IMG/VR virus record: IMGVR_UViG_3300006753_000036
Location: 1-31,247 of that record
Strand: one strand, 5' to 3'
DNA length: 31,247 nucleotides
Origin: a virus
The position numbers and the translations under genes are program-made. Under the pieces are notes generated by a model that worked only from the letters and a program-made list of their open reading frames with translations, did not search any database and was not told the origin of the DNA. Below, piece by piece: positions 19,139 through 27,798 of the stretch (position 1 is the stretch's first letter; every line of letters starts with the position of its first letter).

Positions 19139-21544
19139 GTGGCTAGGATTGGCCAAGGCCCCGGGATTCGCGCGGTCCCGGTCCTCACCGGAGGACTGTC
19201 TGACCAGGTTTGGGTTGCTGGGGGAGAGGCCCGGAGTGTTGACGGCTGTTACTTTCAGGTGGTTGGCACCGTAGAGAAGGCGAAGGCTGTCCGGAACCTA
19301 GTGGACTGGCACTGGCTCAACCACCACCTCCTCAACACCAGAATTAACGCAATCACCTCGTTCCAGGTAAGGGGCGGTCCGCGTGAGCTCGTGGTTTCTC
19401 TTTCTGGGGACAGCGGTGATGCGGAGCCGCACTACTCAGACCTCAGCATCGACCCCCTAACGGATGGTGGGGCGACAAAGGACAAGTACCGGGCTGGCCG
19501 GGTGCTAGTTGTTCGCGGGGACAGTCTTGAGCATAAGGGCCTTCCGCACATTGGGGAGGGGAGCCCTTGGGACGAGCGCTACTCCGGGGGCTCCGAAGGG
19601 GATCGGTTCATCGCCGCCAGGCGGGTGGACCCAGAGGACCAGCTCGGTGGGGACTACTTTGCGAGCTGGGCTGGCTACCTGTTCATCGTCAATGGCGTTG
19701 ACGCGAACATCAAGTGGAACGGTGACTATACGTCTAGGGTTGGTGTCCATGAGCGCCCAGCCCCACCGCGCGCTGTATCGGTCACCCCGGACCCCGACAG
19801 CAAGCCACTAAACCCAGACTTCTCAATCAACGACGAGTTTGTGGGCATTGGCGAGGGTGACCGTGGAAACGCGGGGAGTGTGGTTCAAAAGTTTCAGTAT
19901 CGGGCTACGTTCGTTAGCGCCAGTGGGGCTGAGGGTCCGCCGAGTGAGCCTGGTGAGTTCGCTGTCACGGGGGAGATGTACAAGAACGCTTCGTTCCACG
20001 ACACCCGGACGGGGGGGCCGAACTGCTGGATTGAGGAGCCCGAGCCGCCAAACGACGGGTCGGGCGGCACCCCACTAACAAGGAACCCCCACCGAGCGGT
20101 GATCCACATCAGCGGCCTAGACCGGCCGAGCCAGGCTGACATCGTTTGGAGGAACATCTACAAGCGAGCTCGGGACGGGGAGTACTACTTCTGGCGACAA
20201 CTGGCTGTGAACGAGAAGGTTTCCTACGACCACGAAGACACCCTCGAGTCAGCGACCCTCGGGTCTGTCCTTAACGAGAGCTTGACCCCGCCCCCAACCG
20301 CAAGGTTTGCGGCGTTTTTCCGAGGGCGCGGATACTACGCCTCCCCAGAGAACCCGGCCTTTGTTTTTTACAGCGACCAGGACCTCCCAGAGCAGATGTC
20401 TTCGGGACTTCAGTTCCTCGACGTAAACAGTGACGACGGGAGTGAGGTCACGGGCCTCTTTGCCTTTGAGGACTCCCTGATCATCTTCAAGAAGACCTCC
20501 ATTTGGCAGGTGACGGCGCTTGCTGACGGAACCCCAGTACTAACCCCGGTAGACGAGTCTGTCGGGAGCGTTGCCCCAAGGGCGGCGATTATGGCCTATG
20601 ACCGCCTAGTCTTTGTTGGGCACCAGGGGGTCTACCAGTACAACGGGGGGTCGATTAAGCCCCTGTCTGCGGACCTGAACAGGTGGTGGAAGAACGTCTA
20701 CAAGGGCGGGCTCTCTACGGCGACTTCGTGGCTGGACGAGGGCGAGAGGCGCCTGTTCATCTCGCTCCAGTCTGGCCCGGACTCTGTGAACGACACGGTC
20801 ATTTGCTATCACTACCAGCTCGACGCGATTACGATCATCAAGGGCCAGAAGATCACAGCGTCAACCCACTACAAGGGGGAGGCCATCCTCGCCGTCCAGC
20901 ACGACGAGAAGAAGCTAAAGCGGAAAGACAGAAACGAGCCGGAGCGGGGCGTAAGTCCCCTGGTCGGGAAGAAGACAGCCCCCAAGAAGAAGGGCGACCC
21001 TATCCGCAACTCAGACCTTGTCATCTGGGGTCTCGGCAACTCGTACTCCTATGAGTTTGCCCCCGGGGTGATCAAGGGCAAGAGAGACACCGTGTCCGCT
21101 GGCGCGTGCGCCGGGAAGATCCGGTTTGGGCCTTACAGCGCAAACCAGACCGGATGGAACTCGGTCGAGGAGATGGAGGTCACAGGCATTGACGTCTTCT
21201 TCCCCTACGCAGGAGACCACGAGCTTACGGTGCGGTGGTACAAGAACCGCAACCCCGTCGCTGAAGGAGAGAGGACATTCAAACTCCACCAAAGCGGCAC
21301 CTCGGCCCAGAAGACGGAAAACACGGACCTCACCCAGAAGGTGGGGTGGAACGGGGCAGACAAGGCCTGGGGCAAGTCTTCGTGGAGCGGAGAGCAGCAA
21401 CTTTTCCAGAGACTTGTCTTTCCGAACTCTGTTGTGTGTCGAGAGATTGAGATTGAGTTTGAGAACGGCAGCGAAGACGAGCCGTTCAAGCTAGACGGGT
21501 TTGTCCTCTGGCGGGCCAGCAAGGGTGCGGAGAGGCAGCGATGA
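19139..21544 (+). CDS. Tail nozzle / tubular protein B-like (801 aa)
   Basis: Starts at GTG 19139 after GGGGG. Phrases such as LFAFEDSLIIFKKTSIWQVT, VDESVGSVAPRAAIMAYDRL, VFVGHQGVYQYNG and IKPLSADLNRWW are typical of the beta-propeller of short-tail nozzle or stabilisation proteins. Residues 205-380 hold an FN3-like insertion (FQYRATFVSASGAEGPPSEP and NIYKRARDGEYYFWRQLAVN). The C-terminal third (IDVFFPYAGDHELTVRWYKN and on) adds a beta-sandwich that may face outward. It would form the distal tail tube after the adaptor. Overlaps the next gene by ATGA. Confidence 0.85.
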   Translation: MARIGQGPGIRAVPVLTGGLSDQVWVAGGEARSVDGCYFQVVGTVEKAKAVRNLVDWHWLNHHLLNTRINAITSFQVRGGPRELVVSLSGDSGDAEPHYSDLSIDPLTDGGATKDKYRAGRVLVVRGDSLEHKGLPHIGEGSPWDERYSGGSEGDRFIAARRVDPEDQLGGDYFASWAGYLFIVNGVDANIKWNGDYTSRVGVHERPAPPRAVSVTPDPDSKPLNPDFSINDEFVGIGEGDRGNAGSVVQKFQYRATFVSASGAEGPPSEPGEFAVTGEMYKNASFHDTRTGGPNCWIEEPEPPNDGSGGTPLTRNPHRAVIHISGLDRPSQADIVWRNIYKRARDGEYYFWRQLAVNEKVSYDHEDTLESATLGSVLNESLTPPPTARFAAFFRGRGYYASPENPAFVFYSDQDLPEQMSSGLQFLDVNSDDGSEVTGLFAFEDSLIIFKKTSIWQVTALADGTPVLTPVDESVGSVAPRAAIMAYDRLVFVGHQGVYQYNGGSIKPLSADLNRWWKNVYKGGLSTATSWLDEGERRLFISLQSGPDSVNDTVICYHYQLDAITIIKGQKITASTHYKGEAILAVQHDEKKLKRKDRNEPERGVSPLVGKKTAPKKKGDPIRNSDLVIWGLGNSYSYEFAPGVIKGKRDTVSAGACAGKIRFGPYSANQTGWNSVEEMEVTGIDVFFPYAGDHELTVRWYKNRNPVAEGERTFKLHQSGTSAQKTENTDLTQKVGWNGADKAWGKSSWSGEQQLFQRLVFPNSVVCREIEIEFENGSEDEPFKLDGFVLWRASKGAERQR

Positions 21545-21747
21545 CTGATGCCAGCGAAGCTGATCGGCTTGTTAGGCGACTCGAGGTCGCCATGAAGCGC
21601 GTGAACGTGGGAGCCCCGTCGTCGCTTTCGCTAGACAAGCGTGCGGGGTTTGTGCTGAAGCGGCTTGGCGTTGGAGGGCTAGTGTCCCTCGACAAACCAT
21701 CAACCGTACTTCGCGCCATCCGCGCGATGGAAAACCACCGGGGTTGA
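21541..21747 (+). CDS. Small helical tail-region protein (68 aa)
   Basis: A 68-aa protein (MTDASEADRLVRRLEVAMKR...) coupled to the nozzle-like gene by an ATGA overlap; the ribosome site GGAGAGGCAG lies in the end of that gene. It is basic, with two likely helices and a repeated SLDK motif (SLSLDKRAGFVLKRL, VSLDKPSTVLRAI). The role is unknown; a linker or chaperone for tail assembly is possible. Confidence 0.7.
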   Translation: MTDASEADRLVRRLEVAMKRVNVGAPSSLSLDKRAGFVLKRLGVGGLVSLDKPSTVLRAIRAMENHRG

Positions 21748-21750
21748 GTT

Positions 21751-22509
21751 TTGTTTTACCGCAAGTCCAGTTATCCGAAGAGCGGCCATGCGGATGTTCC
21801 GGATGAGCTCTGGACGGAGTTCCAGCGGATCCGAGGCCACCTCTCGTCTGTCGACCAGAGCAATGTGGCCCCCGACACGGTCGCCCGAGACCTGATCGTC
21901 CCCCCCTTTGATCCGGACCACAACGGAATCAGTGACATTGTCGGGGAGAAGGGCGAGTTTCTGTACAAGGAGAAGGTGGTCTCGTCGGGCCAGATTAAGC
22001 AGTTTGACCGCGGCGACAACGGGACCTGGTACGACCTTGGGAGAAAGGGCCTCCGACTAAAGGCGGTCTCTCGTGGCGACGCCCCGTGGATCGTGGGAGT
22101 GTCGCTATCTGCCAGGGTCAACGCGACAGGAAAGATAACCGATCCCGCTAGGGACAACTTCGTTGACGACGCATGGACGGTCGATGAGGCGAACGCGGCC
22201 ATGGCGAAGATGTTGGCAAGCCCGTTTAACACCGCCGATGCGATAGGGGTTCCGGACGACGTTGAGCAGCGAGGGAATCTTCACCTAAAAATAAGGAGCA
22301 GCCAAGACGGCATCTCCCCAGCAGAGGCTGTCGGTGGGATAAACGCCTATGCCGTTGGGTGTTCAATTGCCACGGTCGGCTGTTTCTTTGTTCGGGCCGG
22401 TCCGGTTGAGTTCTCACCGACCGTGTTGTTTCGCTCGTTGCTGAATGACTCGGACTGGAAGCTGGACATTTACCAAGCGAACATCTTCGCGTTCGGGCTG
22501 TACCGATAA
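21751..22509 (+). CDS. Tail appendage-like protein 1 (252 aa)
   Basis: The first in-frame start is TTG 21751, four bases after the previous stop, with GGGG upstream; no better start is visible. The N-terminal 50 residues (SGHADVPDELWTEFQRIRGH, LSSVDQSNVAPDTVARDL) form a helix followed by an SxxDxxNVxxDTVA pattern common in trimeric virion appendages. The remainder is beta-rich and ends with IYQANIFAFGLY. The next two genes share the layout. Its stop overlaps the next start (TAATG). Likely a minor tail or fibre-base protein; no named family. Confidence 0.72.
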   Translation: MFYRKSSYPKSGHADVPDELWTEFQRIRGHLSSVDQSNVAPDTVARDLIVPPFDPDHNGISDIVGEKGEFLYKEKVVSSGQIKQFDRGDNGTWYDLGRKGLRLKAVSRGDAPWIVGVSLSARVNATGKITDPARDNFVDDAWTVDEANAAMAKMLASPFNTADAIGVPDDVEQRGNLHLKIRSSQDGISPAEAVGGINAYAVGCSIATVGCFFVRAGPVEFSPTVLFRSLLNDSDWKLDIYQANIFAFGLYR

Positions 22510-23102
22510 TGCCGGTCTACACCTACACCAGAGACTTCCGAGACCAGGACGGGGCCACTTCGAGTGCGACCAACGTGAAGGAGAATCTTGGGGACATCCA
22601 GGATGCCATCAATGGGTTGTCGTGGGTGAACGTGGACAAGGACTCCCTAGACCAGTACCACGCCGCACCTGGGAGTCAGTACAAGGACATTGGCGGACTT
22701 TACGCAAGGCTTGAGCCGTCTAGCTACCCCCAGCACCACCCACACTTTACGACAATAGGGTCGATCTCGGTGCCCGTAAGACCGGACAACGCGGTCTATG
22801 TAATGGCGAGCGCGTCCTGGGACTCGAGCGATACGACAAACTACCCACTCGCCCCCCGCCAGATCTACCTAAGACTTAGGTCCCAGGCGACCGCGAACGG
22901 AAACCAGGCGGGAGCGTGGGAGTTGTCTCACGGATACAACATCGAGTCGACTGGCGGAGGGGGTATTGTTTGGGCGTACCAGGTTGAGAGCGGAACAGAG
23001 CACATGGTTTACTTTGAGATGTCCCACAGTGGCCCGGATTCTGGATTTACGGTTGGCCGACCCGCCCGGGTGAACCTTGTTGTGTTTGTGATTGACCGAT
23101 GA
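22509..23102 (+). CDS. Tail appendage-like protein 2 (197 aa)
   Basis: A 197-aa protein from ATG 22509 (MPVYTYTRDFRDQDGATSSA...). The N-terminus has a helix NLGDIQDAINGLSWVNVDKD followed by SLDQY, as in the neighbouring proteins, then a beta-rich body (AVYVMASASWDSSDTTNYPL, RQIYLRLRSQ) ending ARVNLVVFVIDR. It is coupled to both neighbours by start-stop overlaps. The layout suggests a small trimeric appendage subunit on the short tail. Confidence 0.72.
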   Translation: MPVYTYTRDFRDQDGATSSATNVKENLGDIQDAINGLSWVNVDKDSLDQYHAAPGSQYKDIGGLYARLEPSSYPQHHPHFTTIGSISVPVRPDNAVYVMASASWDSSDTTNYPLAPRQIYLRLRSQATANGNQAGAWELSHGYNIESTGGGGIVWAYQVESGTEHMVYFEMSHSGPDSGFTVGRPARVNLVVFVIDR

Positions 23103-23935
23103 GCCTGATCAACTTCACCCACCCACCGAACTTCGACACCGCCGGGGAGATGGAGGCGGACCAATGGAACAACCCACTGGATGTTGTCGAGGGGGTGTTC
23201 CAGTCCGGGCTCCACGGGGAGAACTTCCAGGGCGCCTCAATTCGGGGGGAGAGTTTCCGCAAGCGGGGACTTACGGAGGTTTTCCGGAGGAGGTCCAGTG
23301 GCGATCCCTGGATTTGCTGGCCAACAGGAAACGAGAACCGGGCAGACATTCCAGGGGGGGCTCTTCGCTTCAGGCTCCGGGCCCCGGCCTCTGTGATGGT
23401 TTTCTTCTCGGCGGCGATCTACAGACACAACACAAGAGACCTAAGCCTAACCAAGCACAGCCTGTTCAAGACAAACGTAAACCGTAACCCAACTAGGCAA
23501 CTGGCGAACTTCTACGGCTCCTTCTCGGGCTATTGGGAGGGGGAGAACAAGGAGCCGGGGGACGAGTACCTTCAGGCTTCTGCGATCATCCGGCTTAGGT
23601 CCTCATACGACAGGCCGGATGTGTCGAAGGGCGTGTTCCTTCCCTGGAAGATCAGGCCAATGGATGGGACGACAGCAAAGCCACTGCAAGACCTCCGAAT
23701 GTTTGACTACTCAATGCCGAACCTCGGACTCCCAGAGGCAACGCTACTGCAGGCCGGGTGGCACAACATAAGGCACACAGCAGGGCTTCTGGCGACAGAC
23801 TCTGGCGACCCAGCCCTAGTAATCAAAGACACCGAGCTTGTTGTGGTCGCAGACTACGGCCCAACACAAACCGGAATAGAATACGATGACAAACACCGAG
23901 AGGGCGACGCCCTCCGCGGTCGCGTCGACAGTTAG
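23099..23935 (+). CDS. Tail appendage-like protein 3 (278 aa)
   Basis: A 278-aa protein from ATG 23099 (MSLINFTHPPNFDTAGEMEA...), overlapping the previous stop by ATGA. The N-terminal part has DVVEGVFQSGLHGENFQGAS, matching in style the helix-plus-N/S/L pattern of appendages 1 and 2. The body is beta-rich (RFRLRAPASVMVFFSAAIYR) and the end has DTELVVVADYG. Probably another minor tail or receptor-region protein. Confidence 0.72.
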   Translation: MSLINFTHPPNFDTAGEMEADQWNNPLDVVEGVFQSGLHGENFQGASIRGESFRKRGLTEVFRRRSSGDPWICWPTGNENRADIPGGALRFRLRAPASVMVFFSAAIYRHNTRDLSLTKHSLFKTNVNRNPTRQLANFYGSFSGYWEGENKEPGDEYLQASAIIRLRSSYDRPDVSKGVFLPWKIRPMDGTTAKPLQDLRMFDYSMPNLGLPEATLLQAGWHNIRHTAGLLATDSGDPALVIKDTELVVVADYGPTQTGIEYDDKHREGDALRGRVDS

Positions 23936-23957
23936 ACCGGCATAGACTGAGGAAGAC

Positions 23958-24350
23958 ATGGCACTGACCGAACAGCCTAGGATTTTTCCAGAGGACGTCG
24001 CTTTTGGGCGGGCGACCGGGGGCCTCTATGGAGCTGGGGAGTCCGTTAGGCAGCGCCCCATGGGATACTCCAGAATGGGAGGGGCTGGGCTGCTTCGCAC
24101 GGGAGGGATGTACAGCTCCTTCCTCGACGCAGCTAGGCGCGCAAACGAGCAGCTTGCGGCAGCGCAGGGCGCCCGAGCTCTCGCGTCAGAGGCGGCTAGG
24201 CGGAAGAAGCGGGCAGTCATTGAGGGCATGCGCGCCCAGGCTGCAGCAAACCTCGGATCCTCCGCCTTTGGGATCGCCTCTGACTACATCGCAAAGGCTA
24301 AGCCGTGGGAGGGCGGTGGCTTTGTCGCCCCGGCCGGGGTAGGAGCTTAG
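23958..24350 (+). CDS. Small alanine-rich internal virion-like protein (130 aa)
   Basis: A 130-aa protein from ATG 23958 with GAGGAAG upstream. The N-terminus carries glycine-tyrosine pieces (ATGGLYGAGE, GGAGLLRTGGMYSSFL) and residues 55-105 are an alanine-rich helix (AARRANEQLAAAQGARALAS and on). It ends in an aromatic and glycine tail. This is the typical style of small internal proteins next to large ejection proteins in podoviruses. Function is inferred from position and composition only. Confidence 0.7.
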   Translation: MALTEQPRIFPEDVAFGRATGGLYGAGESVRQRPMGYSRMGGAGLLRTGGMYSSFLDAARRANEQLAAAQGARALASEAARRKKRAVIEGMRAQAAANLGSSAFGIASDYIAKAKPWEGGGFVAPAGVGA

Positions 24351-24352
24351 TT

Positions 24353-25018
24353 ATGCCTATCCCGATCCTCGGCGCGCTTATCCCCAGCCTGATTGCGGCA
24401 GGTTCTGGCCTTGCCGCGCAGGGCATTGCCGCGGGCATTGAGGGCCGCCGCCCCGAGAACCGAATGAGCCCCGATGAGTGGCTTAGGCACAAGGGGATGG
24501 CCGAGGCTGGCCGTGCGGGGGAGATCGCAGCCCTCCAGGGCGCGGCAACGGGCCATCGTGGCGCAGTTAAGGACCTCGGCAAGCGAGCTGGATACCGACT
24601 GGGCGGGATGGCCGGTGACGCGGTCAGCGGGACCTTGATGCCGGCATTTCGCAGGGCTGTTCGGCAGAGCCTTCTAAGTGAAGGGCAGAGGCAGTCCGCT
24701 CGAGAGGGCGCGGCCATGGAGGAGAAGGCTGGCCTGATGGGCGCGAGCAAGCAGAGGCAGGCCATCTTGGCTCAGATCGCATCCATGGGGGCTAAGGCCG
24801 TAGGCGGGCTCTCCGAGAAGGGCCTAGAGGGGACAGACCTTGAGGGCCTCGGCATCGGGGCGATTGGTAGCGGGCTCGTTGGGGGAGCAGGGGCCCTCGG
24901 CATGGGGGTGGACGCGGCCCAAAGAAGGAGGGCGGAGGGGGTCTCTGGAGGGAGTCGGCCGCTGTTTGGCGGAGGGTCCGGTTATGGGCTCTACGGCTAC
25001 GGCGGACTCTATGGATAG
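24353..25018 (+). CDS. Internal virion-like protein with hydrophobic N-terminus (221 aa)
   Basis: I chose ATG 24353, after GGAG, over an in-frame ATG at 24305 that overlaps the previous gene. Residues 2-27 (PIPILGALIPSLIAAGSGLA and on) are hydrophobic and glycine and alanine-rich, a possible membrane-inserting helix. The middle is helical and charged; 165-190 is a second glycine-rich hydrophobic stretch (GLGIGAIGSGLVGGAGALGM); the end is FGGGSGYGLYGYGGLYG. A protein inserting into the host membrane during DNA ejection would look like this, but that is inference. Confidence 0.7.
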   Translation: MPIPILGALIPSLIAAGSGLAAQGIAAGIEGRRPENRMSPDEWLRHKGMAEAGRAGEIAALQGAATGHRGAVKDLGKRAGYRLGGMAGDAVSGTLMPAFRRAVRQSLLSEGQRQSAREGAAMEEKAGLMGASKQRQAILAQIASMGAKAVGGLSEKGLEGTDLEGLGIGAIGSGLVGGAGALGMGVDAAQRRRAEGVSGGSRPLFGGGSGYGLYGYGGLYG

Positions 25019-25040
25019 TTTTTCGGGATAGGAGTTCGTT

Positions 25041-27791
25041 ATGGCTCGACGGCGAGGTGGTTACGAGTACTACCCAGGAAGTTCTCTTTCTGGGGAGTTG
25101 ATGGAGGCGAACGCCCTGATCCCCCTGTCCCAGATCCCGGGACAGATGCTTGCTCACGAGCGTCAGGCGAGGGAACTGGCCCTGCAGGAAGAGAAGTTCG
25201 CGGAGCAGAAGCGCATCCAAGAGCGACTCGAAATGCTCCAGGCTGCTGCGAGAAGCGAGGCTCAGGCCCGCGGGGCCGGCGGTCGCGCTGGCGGCGGCGG
25301 CGGCGGTGGTGGTGGCGGTGGTGGCGGTGGGGCCGGCACCCCATACGGCTATATCGATCCAGCAACGGGCCTCCCTCGGACAGGAGGGGTTGGCGAGGCA
25401 GGCGGTTGGTCCCCGCGAACCTTTGCCCCAACCTTCGGTGAGACGGAGGAGAGTCGGGCCCAGGACGCCGAGGCACTCCGCCGATACCTCGAAACAGAGA
25501 GGGAACTCGAGCAAGCAAAGACCCCAGTCCCAGTGGCCACGGGGGGCTTGGCCCCCACTGGCGCGCTCCTCGGGGCTCACGCGCCCGCCTTGGCGGAGGC
25601 TGCTCTTCGGCAGGCCCAAGGTCGCCCAGTCACTGCCGCCCAAGCGGAGGAGGGTGCCCTTAGGCGGGCGTCGGAAGATTATTTCGCCAGAGAAGAGGCC
25701 ATGGGCAGGGGGATTGACGCCGCAACCACAGCGGCGATTGACCGGCTCCTGGGGGGACCAAGGGGCGAGGAGGGCCTAGACACTACAGTCCGGGTGGCCC
25801 CGGGCGGGGAACGAACCCCGACAATCGAAAGCGCGGGGCTCGCTGAAGGAGAACTCCCCCCGACAGTCCTCCCTGAGTATTTTGGCTTACCCGGCTACGG
25901 TGAGCCGTCCGAGGAGCCCCCGGAAGATCTCCCGGGGACGCGAGAGGCCCCGCCATACTCGGGGTCCAAGACAGAAGACATCCTGGCTGGCCTTGGGGTC
26001 TTGCATAAACCAACGACCTGGGCCCCTGGGCTCGGGGAGCCCGAGGGCGAGCATGCTGTTGAGCCGGTGATTTCCGAACGAGAGTCTGCTCGCCGCATTG
26101 CCCGAGCGCACAAGAAGGCGAGGAGGGAGGTCCGCCCCGGAAGGAAGCGCGGCACCTCACTACAGGACATTGTCGACACCGAGACCGAGAGGGCCGCAGA
26201 AAGAGCTGGCCCAGCCCCGACAAAGGCCGAGCGACTTGCCAAGATCCGCCGCGACAGGGGGGCTACGGGGAAGGTTGGTCCGAGGGCTAGTGGGGTAGGG
26301 GCAGACCGCCTCGTTGAGGCTGTAAGCGCCCAGATTGAGGCCAGAGAGCTGAAGCGCCCGGACGTCCTAGAGCAGTTGGGCGGGGCGACCCCCAACAGCA
26401 TGGTCGAGTTCGTTGACATCCTAACTGGCCCAATGGGTAAGGACGTCTACGCCGAGCTCCAGGGCCGTCGCCCCTTCAAGCGGGGGCAGGGAGACCTTAG
26501 GACTGCATACAACGACGTAGCCGCCTATCTCCAGGGCCTTCGGGAAGAAGGCGACGAGGTTGGTGCTGAGCGCCTCGCTGAGGCGATGAACCAGGAGTAC
26601 GCGCACTCGGAGGCTGTCCGAAAGGACTTCGTGGAGAGAACCTACACGATGCTCCGTGGAGACAAGACCTTTCGAGGGAAGAAGGACGCCTACGTCAGAC
26701 ACCTTGCGGAGCAGATGTCGCACGACGACACCAAGCCGATTGCCGAAAAGGTCGTTAGCCGGAAGCAGGCGCGTGACATTGCTCACATTGGCAACATCGT
26801 CGGCCTCTCCAACCTCAGAGATAGGCAGAAGGTCCGGGAGGAGTCAGCGGACGCTTACGCCGAGCAGCAGGCCAGCCGGTTCGTGGCGGAGGCCTCGGAA
26901 GAGCGGGTCGAGATCCTTCAGGCCCAGTGGCAAAACACCGCCGACATCAGTAAGAAGCTGCGGATTGCCGACGAGATTCGGATCCTTCAGGGCGAGCCGC
27001 CGAGTCATCCCGACATGTGGGATGAGGGGGTGATAGAGGAACTGCGGGCCCCATTCCGGCCCACCGAATCACAGGTGGAGTCTTGGCGCGGGAAGGGTGT
27101 CCTCCTTGGGACGCCAGCAGGCGGTCGCCACTTGCAAGAAGAAGAGGCGAGGCAAAAGACAGCGGGCACCGCGGCAAAGACCGGGGTTATTAGTGCGGCG
27201 ATTGATGCGAAGAGGGACCTTGATAGGGCCCTTCAGGACGGCAACAACGCTGCGATTGCCAAGGCCCAGCAGAGGTGGCAGGCGCTGGAGCCGCGGGCGA
27301 GGGCCCTGGACCCCGACTTTGACAGTGCCCTCCGCAAGGAGGCGGAGCACGAGCTCGCCGTGGAGAAGTGGGAGGCGGAGAGTGCGGGGGCTGACGCGAT
27401 GGCGCTGAGCTCTGCGGAGCGGGAGCAACTTAAGACCCTTATCGGGAACGCTCATGCTCAGAGAAGGGCAAAGAGCCGCGAAGCTTCAGCGGACCAGGTC
27501 GATCTCGAATTCGCGGAGGGCGTAATTGCTCGCCAGGAGGCCCAGGGCCGATCTGGTCGCAAGGAGCTTGCGAAAATGCACTTTCGATACGGAACAAAGA
27601 CACCCCGGAAGCTGAGTGACGACGACATCGACGATCTGATTGGGTGGCTCGGCGCTGCGGCGGGACAGTCAGGCGGCGACGACGCGCGTCCGCTTGTGAA
27701 GACTCAGGCGGAGTACAACGCGCTGCCATCGGGCACGAAGTACATCGAAGTGCAAGAGGACGGCAGCCACAGGAACGCGACGAAGGAGTAG
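25041..27791 (+). CDS. Large internal virion-like protein with glycine tract (916 aa)
   Basis: A 916-aa protein from ATG 25041 with TAGGAG upstream. Residues about 45-80 are a coiled-coil (ERQARELALQEEKFAEQKRI and on). Fourteen glycines in a row follow (codons 25290-25331). Then come a proline-rich extended region and, from about residue 340, long charged helices to the end. No enzymatic motif is visible. Size, helicity and place between smaller internal-like proteins and a still larger one match podovirus core or ejection proteins that line the DNA channel. Whether any part is enzymatic is unknown. Confidence 0.75.
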   Translation: MARRRGGYEYYPGSSLSGELMEANALIPLSQIPGQMLAHERQARELALQEEKFAEQKRIQERLEMLQAAARSEAQARGAGGRAGGGGGGGGGGGGGGAGTPYGYIDPATGLPRTGGVGEAGGWSPRTFAPTFGETEESRAQDAEALRRYLETERELEQAKTPVPVATGGLAPTGALLGAHAPALAEAALRQAQGRPVTAAQAEEGALRRASEDYFAREEAMGRGIDAATTAAIDRLLGGPRGEEGLDTTVRVAPGGERTPTIESAGLAEGELPPTVLPEYFGLPGYGEPSEEPPEDLPGTREAPPYSGSKTEDILAGLGVLHKPTTWAPGLGEPEGEHAVEPVISERESARRIARAHKKARREVRPGRKRGTSLQDIVDTETERAAERAGPAPTKAERLAKIRRDRGATGKVGPRASGVGADRLVEAVSAQIEARELKRPDVLEQLGGATPNSMVEFVDILTGPMGKDVYAELQGRRPFKRGQGDLRTAYNDVAAYLQGLREEGDEVGAERLAEAMNQEYAHSEAVRKDFVERTYTMLRGDKTFRGKKDAYVRHLAEQMSHDDTKPIAEKVVSRKQARDIAHIGNIVGLSNLRDRQKVREESADAYAEQQASRFVAEASEERVEILQAQWQNTADISKKLRIADEIRILQGEPPSHPDMWDEGVIEELRAPFRPTESQVESWRGKGVLLGTPAGGRHLQEEEARQKTAGTAAKTGVISAAIDAKRDLDRALQDGNNAAIAKAQQRWQALEPRARALDPDFDSALRKEAEHELAVEKWEAESAGADAMALSSAEREQLKTLIGNAHAQRRAKSREASADQVDLEFAEGVIARQEAQGRSGRKELAKMHFRYGTKTPRKLSDDDIDDLIGWLGAAAGQSGGDDARPLVKTQAEYNALPSGTKYIEVQEDGSHRNATKE
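25290..25331 (+). repeat. GGN glycine-codon tract (14 codons)
   Basis: Fourteen consecutive GGC, GGT and GGG codons in the 916-aa gene. The tract is a slippage-prone trinucleotide repeat, and changes in its length would keep the frame. Confidence 0.85.
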
Positions 27792-27798
27792 GTGATTC

